Source of the DNA: Diorhabda sublineata
Lineage: Eukaryota; Arthropoda; Insecta; Coleoptera; Chrysomelidae
Direction of reading: 5' to 3'
Assembly: GCF_026230105.1 (NCBI RefSeq)
Contig: NC_079476.1
Span: 4,423,209 to 4,487,208 of the forward strand
Length of the DNA stretch: 64,000 nucleotides
Shown: piece by piece, positions 58,290-64,000 of the stretch
How positions within the stretch are numbered: position 1 is the stretch's first letter
Layout of the letters: every line of letters begins with the position of its first letter
The notes under the pieces: generated by a model
Databases searched by the model: none
The model's input: the letters and a program-made list of their open reading frames with translations, nothing else
What the model was told of the DNA's origin: nothing
Translations under genes and position numbers: made by a program

Positions 58290-60500
58290 TAATTGTGTGA
58301 TGATAATAAGCCGTTGCAACATTTATAAACTAATATTATGCACAGAGTTTTGAGGAAAGTTAATTATACGTCAAGAATGAAATTTATGATCCTATACACG
58401 TTTCAAGCAGTTTAAACTGCACCATACTCTGTGGAAAGTGGTGCAAATTGAACAGTCTACTCTCCATCATATTCAAATGGATTTAAATCTGGTAACAGAG
58501 GTGGTCATGGCAGTTCCTTAGAAAAAATCCTTAGTTTAATATTCGATATATGGTGGTGGATTTGAGGGAAAAGGATTTGGTTAAGGCAGTTAAGAAATTC
58601 GTAGGACATTATGAAATGTCTCGTAAAAATAAATAGAAAAGTGGTGATCTCGTAGAAGGCAGAACTAGTTCGATAATATGTCTAATTTGACCAATCGGTT
58701 TTCCGATTTTATTTTTCTACATATACCCGTCATTTAATAAACCAATATCTTCAATTTCTTATTTCTTAGACCTTTTGATATGTTTATGTTTCTAAATGTT
58801 CTGGATTTTAGGTTTTTTTTCAATAATTTTTAGAAGATAGATAAAAATTGACGACAAAATATGATATTGACACTGATATGATATGTTTATAAAGAAAATC
58901 TTTCAAAAACTACCAAAAAAAAATTAATTTTAAAACAGAAGAGACTTAAAATCAAGAACTTTTAGAAACATAAACGATGGTGATAATTTTGACATCTTAT
59001 AACTTGAACTGCTGAACATAGGTAGACGAATTCGCAAGAACCATCAATATTTATACTATTCGGGTTTCTTAAACAGGTTCCAACAAAGAAAATTTAAAAG
59101 AAGAAATATATTTCTATGAACATGGTCAAGGATAAAACTTTTACTGGTCATGATGTTGCCAAAAACGTCAAGAAACTATTCATATTACTAAGTATATTTA
59201 AAACGATATTTGTTTCTGCAAAACAAACCTCTGTCATTAAAATTTAAAATCCACCGAGTGAAATGTATGCGATATTTACAGTCAATTGACCCAGTTACTT
59301 TTGAATTCGCGATTTTTAAAACTAAAGATAAAAATCAGAATGCCGTATAAGTAACAGATATATACATTTAAAAGGCAAATTAAGCCCATTACTTCTTTGC
59401 AAAATAAATCATGAACTAATTTTCTGCTCCTTTACTTAGAACAGAACCGAACTCTATAAACCGTGTTGCTGTGAAGTTGCAATATTTGATGTAAGTGGTG
59501 CTCCTCGCGGAATTTCTTTTTGGACAACCTTACAATCGAAATTTTTAATTTTCTTATATTAACCTTAATATTAAAAATACTCTCATATTTATTACCTTCA
59601 TGCTTTCCAAACAGATTATAGGTCAAATTTAGCATGTTGAGGGTGAAGTTAAAACCCCTTTTGATTTTTAATATGATTATACGAGGGCTACTTAACGGAG
59701 AAGTGAGATTGATAATAATAACAAAGGAATAATTGACAGTTAAAGAATAATAAACAAATTAGACGGTACTTGCAAGTTTCAACTTCTCGCACTCACCGAC
59801 AAAATATAAACATGCGCTCGTAAAAAGTAAACTAATAACGGACATTATTATTTTTTGTTGAGAATTGATCAAATTGACAGATGACTCGACCTCTCCCAGC
59901 CTTGACCCTATTCTTACCTTACCTTTTGTTTTATATAAAGTCAAAGTTGGTAACCATGTTCATTTTTAATTTAGTTAAGTTGGCAGGCGAAATATTATGG
60001 CGACAGGCAAACGTTATTCAATTTGTAATCTCAAGAATTGTTAAGTATTTAGTTTAGCAAGAGTTTTGTTAATCAAAACAAGTATTGTCAAACCATTCAA
60101 AAGGTATGTTCATTTCGTATCAAATTAAGCTTTATTTTTGTATTCAAATATTTATATAAAGTCCTGAATATTTTTTTATTTAAATTGTAAAAGTTAGGTA
60201 CTGATTTTTGTCTACATTGTTTTGAAACACTGTTCAATAAACTGAACATTTTGTCAACTTTGGACTTCATCATTTCACAACAAAGAACCTAAACCCGCTG
60301 AAAATAACAACATTTTTGGTTTTTAGGGCACCGTTTCGACCTTCGCATGACAATCTGAAAGAGAAATTTGTTAGTTTATAATTTTCAAATTTACTAAATG
60401 GATTAAGGAGTCGGCAAGAACTTCTAATTGATAGTGTATCTGCGAGGTGGTTCTAGAAGTGATTCCAAATCTTCTACCTCTCAGCATAGTACACTAAAAA
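58290..60500. other. No gene recognised
   Basis: AT-rich sequence with short frames only. No domain, splice-supported exon or clear repeat was found. Presumed part of the large RapGAP1 intron. Confidence 0.5.
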
Positions 60501-60525
60501 GCGTAACAGAAAAACATCATTTAGA

Positions 60526-61790
60526 ATGTTCAGAGACGGAATTACCAAAGAAGAACCGTCTCTAAATAATAACCAAACCTGGGACATGCGTCAGGACGAT
60601 GCCTGGAAAAAGTTTTGCGAAATTAAAACACTATACCTACAAGAAATGGACAGAAATGCCATTAAATGGTATACAAAAGGGTCTAAAGCAGCAGACAGAA
60701 CTGGAATAGTAGTGTATGGACCTAGAACAAAACCTTCTGAAAGCAACACATCAAGCATTTTCAAGCAGAAATCTATGCAAATTAAAAACATGTCGAGTTC
60801 AATCTAGAGAGGAACTATCGCAAACAGGAGATCATTCCCAATTGCCAAGCAGTGATTAGAGCTTTGAACAAAGAAGAACCGTCTCTAAATAATAACCAAA
60901 CCGGGGACATGCGTCAGGACGATGCCTGGAAAAATTTTAGCGAAATTAAAACACTATACCTACAAGAAATGGACAGAAATGCCATTAAATGGTATACAAA
61001 AGGGTCTAAAGCAGCAGACAGAACTGGAATAGTAGTGTATGGACCTAGAACAAAACCCTCTGAAAGCAACACATCAAGCATTTTCAAGCAGAAATCTATG
61101 CAAATGAAAGATATGTCCAGTTCAATCTAGAGAGGAACTATCGCAAACAGGAGATCATGCCCAATAGCCAAGCAGTGATTAGAGCTTTGAGCTCCAATAT
61201 TATTAAATCCAAACTAGGTTGGTATTGCCTAGAAAAATAAACGATCTAGGCAAGAAAATGAAGCTATTCTACAATAGATTTCGGTATTAGAATGAAGGAA
61301 AATGAAACAACTGATAAGCTCGCTAAAGAGAGGGCAGACAAACCCTTCATGGAACTTGAACCCTTTTGTGGTATCAGCTAAGAAAAATAGAAAAAGCATT
61401 GGAAAAGAAGGGAAATAGGAGCAACCTACGGGGGCTAAGACAGATGAAGACTCTTCTGGGAACTATAACCAGGAAAGATCTGCTGAATGTATCAATCTAA
61501 GTAAGAATAATGTACGAATACAAACAGGAGTCCTATCGGGGCACTGTCGCCTTAATAGGCACCTAAAGGCAGATAATGCGACGTGCAGATTTGTTGCACA
61601 TAGGATGAAACCTCTATCTGCATTCTATCGATAAAATAAACACTACAGAATTCCGGGAAGAGTATGAATCCCACATTCTGGACTTAGAATTAACAGATCA
61701 GCTGTAAACATTGGATCCCTAGTATAGCAGCAAGAAAGGGGGGCACATTAAATCCTTTTGGTCGCAGTGTATATAAAGACCGCTTGATAT
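60526..61790 (+). pseudogene. LINE RNase H region with tandem duplication
   Basis: MDRNAIKWYTKGSKAADRTG followed by VVYGPRTKPSE matches the start of LINE-type RNase H, with Lys for the first catalytic Asp (normally YTDGSK). This 323-bp segment occurs twice (60547 and 60870). Downstream frames give RQMKTLLGTITRKDLLN and QTGVLSGHCRLNRHLKADNA, the C-terminal tail. Frameshifts and stops are common. Confidence 0.78.
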
Positions 61791-61799
61791 GATGCAATA

Positions 61800-64000
61800 C
61801 AACGTGCAGTGCGATGCAAGACGCAGTATTTCTTGTATACGTGGATGAAGTTCAGCTGATTATTTCATGCAAGATCTCGCACTTGCAACATTATCGATTT
61901 GCTACAATTTTTAGTCTATTAGTTTTTCGCGTAACAACCAACCTGTCCTTCGGGCTCCAAAAGTCAGACAGATATCATTATTGCCAGTTATTCACTGACC
62001 ATTTTTTTCTTGTTCATTTCATTTAATTTTGTTAGTTTCATTTTTAAACTGCCAACAAAATGTTAAATAAAGTTTGAGGGCTACGAATTTGCTTGATTTA
62101 CTTATGGAATTTTTGTTAGGGACAGTCATGATCCCATAGTAAGAAACTTTTCAAAAGAACATGCAATATAAATACAATATGTGAAATTTTTGACTTTTGA
62201 AAAAATTGCAAGTAATTTCTTGCAAGTTGTCTTTCACTATGTCAAGCGGTCTTAATACCATAACCTCTAAATATATACATGTATCTGCAAGGTGGGTGCT
62301 AACGACGGTAAATGTTAATTAAAAACTCGCTCGCATCATAATGTCAATGCTGTACTGGAAGTAACTTTTTTATTGAAAAATCACGCCCTCTTATGTACAG
62401 CATATCTTTCGTGAGAATATATTTCCAATAATCTAAAAACGTATTTAGCAACTTTCGCCAAAAAATTCATTTTGTTTCCTTTAAGCCGGATCTGATAACT
62501 TCTCTATTTTCAATTTCAAGAGTCGGTTCAACTTTTCGTTGCCTTTACGGCACAAAATTCGTATTTCCATCACGGTAAAGGCGGAGTGAAATACTAAACG
62601 TCCGCCGTTCTGGCTTTGAAAACAAAAAAAAAATCAAAATAAAATCCGAATCGATAAATTGAGTTATGGTAAGTTGGTGTAGGATTTACGAAGGACCGCA
62701 AATCGAATGCAATAGTGTATGTACGGAAATGAGGTCACAAATTTACCAGGAAACCTAGTGTTGCGTGTCGAAAGGTAAATTGCAAAACAGCATTTATCGT
62801 ATGCATCGAAAATTCTTGGAGTAGACTGATTTCTTTTTCTTTATATTTGAAATATATTTTTCTCGAATTAAAGTCTCGAATATTGAAAAGTCAGTTGGTA
62901 GCTATAACAAACCATCTAAAAATAAGGAAAAATGTCTTTCATTCGTTAGGATTTTTAGGTTTTTTATGTCAAAATAACAAATTTTATATCAGACGAACAA
63001 TTTTTTATCTTAAAATAACAATTGAATGAAACGATAAACAATAACTAATGATAATTTGAAAAGCCAATCCACTGATGAGGTATGGCTATTACATAGAGAA
63101 ACTGGTGGTGTAAAATATTTTTTCTACGCCCATGTCTGTAAACGTCAAAAATCTAAAGTCAACATTCCTTGTAAATGACGTAATGAGATCTCATAACATA
63201 CATGTGCGTTTTGAGAACAAAACTTCTTGGTTTAATTAAATAACAATCAAATTTTTATTTACGTAAGACTTTAGTTGGTCTATTTACACAAATTTAGTCA
63301 ATTAAAGAACATAAAAACTTGCAGCATTAGCGAAGATATATTTAGGATTGAAAGAGTGATGCTCCTGAATGTAGGCAGCACATTATACAATTGCTTTACA
63401 AATAGGGCACGTTTTCTTAAGTAGCATGCATGAATGAGCGTAGAAAAAGTATAGTACATTACACGAGTTGTAAGCCCATTACGCACTCCCTGCGCGGCTT
63501 CGTGCAGAAAATTTTTCACTTCGTATGTAATGGGTTACTAACAACTCTTGTTACGTAATACATTATCAATTTGATATGATTTATATTTTTTTATTATCAT
63601 CTTCAATATACACCCCTCATCTATCGCTCCATCGCTCCATTCGAATATTCCATTGTTCTAAACAGTGCAGGAAGTAATTTTCTGACAGTTCATTCTTCAG
63701 GGGGCGCGTCGCTTTTTCTTTCACCGGTTCTACAGACTCAAATCTTGTTCCGTTTATTGCATATTTAACATTAGAAAAGAGGTACAAATCGCACGGTGCA
63801 AGATCCAGTGAAAAGGTGGATGCTCTAACACTTGGCTAAGGACCTCTTGACGATCAGTACGGAATGCCGTAACATTATAACACAAACTTTTTTCATGTTA
63901 AAATTTTAATGCAAAATTTGCCTTAAACCTTTCAATTTATATAGCCGACGGTCAGATCGACCAAGATCACCGAATTTTTCCATATGTTCAACCGTTTTTG
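61800..64000. other. Right edge: no gene recognised, possible hairpin repeat and mariner debris
   Basis: A near-palindrome around gtaatgggcttacaactcg / gtaatgggttactaacaactc lies at about 63455-63560. Minus-strand sequence at 63780-64000 vaguely recalls mariner transposase but is too weak to assign. Otherwise there are only short frames. Confidence 0.4.

Noticed and set aside
59432..59944. Minus-strand frames of 61-67 codons as upstream RapGAP1 exons
   Set aside because: Their sequences do not match Rap-GAP domain blocks and phase does not lead into the exon ending at 55098.
63071..63110. Hammerhead-like boxes ctgatgagg...gagaaac
   Set aside because: The stem between the boxes pairs poorly and no flanking stems or cleavage triplet were found.
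1..64000. CRISPR arrays, bacterial operons or phage modules
   Set aside because: The tandem repeats have no spacer pattern, and all supported genes are intron-containing animal genes.

Overview
This window is AT-rich (roughly two-thirds A+T) animal nuclear DNA, almost certainly insect and plausibly a beetle. The organism call is inference from intron-split genes, insect-type proteins and the mix of Tc1/mariner, piggyBac, hAT, LINE and Penelope-like debris. There is no bacterial, phage or CRISPR content. Exon coordinates below were worked out by hand from splice sites, reading phase and protein-family continuity.

Layout. (1) 2.3-13.9 kb, minus strand: a five-exon gene for a small WW + CUE domain protein; its 5.2-kb last intron carries a 2.76-kb long-TIR Tc1/mariner element and its 5.6-kb third intron a dead mariner. 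(2) 14.3-17.5 kb, plus strand, divergent from (1): a five-exon gene joining a C2H2-like zinc finger to a 5-hydroxyisourate hydrolase (transthyretin-like) domain in which two expected catalytic residues are changed. (3) 18.0-21.4 kb, minus: a NUDT9-type ADP-ribose pyrophosphatase. (4) 23.7-24.4 kb, minus: a probable two-exon gene for a 41-residue protein. (5) 25.4-39.8 kb, minus: complete PARP1 in five exons, with introns full of transposon remnants and a 427-bp satellite array. (6) 49.5-55.1 kb, minus: the last three coding exons of a Rap1 GTPase-activating protein (RapGAP1); the rest of the gene lies beyond the right edge.

The gene-poor stretches (0-2.2, 40-49, 55-64 kb) hold degenerate Tc1, mariner, LINE and Penelope-like copies, MITEs with clean target-site duplications, and several tandem arrays. 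At 55.75-55.93 kb a well-formed heat-shock-type promoter (phased HSE, TATA, initiator) has no gene behind it.

Functional theme: PARP1 makes poly(ADP-ribose), and NUDT9-type hydrolases cleave free ADP-ribose to AMP and ribose-5-phosphate. The two genes sit 4 kb apart on one strand with only the 41-residue gene between them. PARP1 itself has lost the zinc-binding histidine of zinc finger 1. The strongest leads are the zinc finger-HIU hydrolase fusion with altered catalytic residues, the PARP1 finger change, the PARP1/NUDT9 linkage and the orphan heat-shock promoter.
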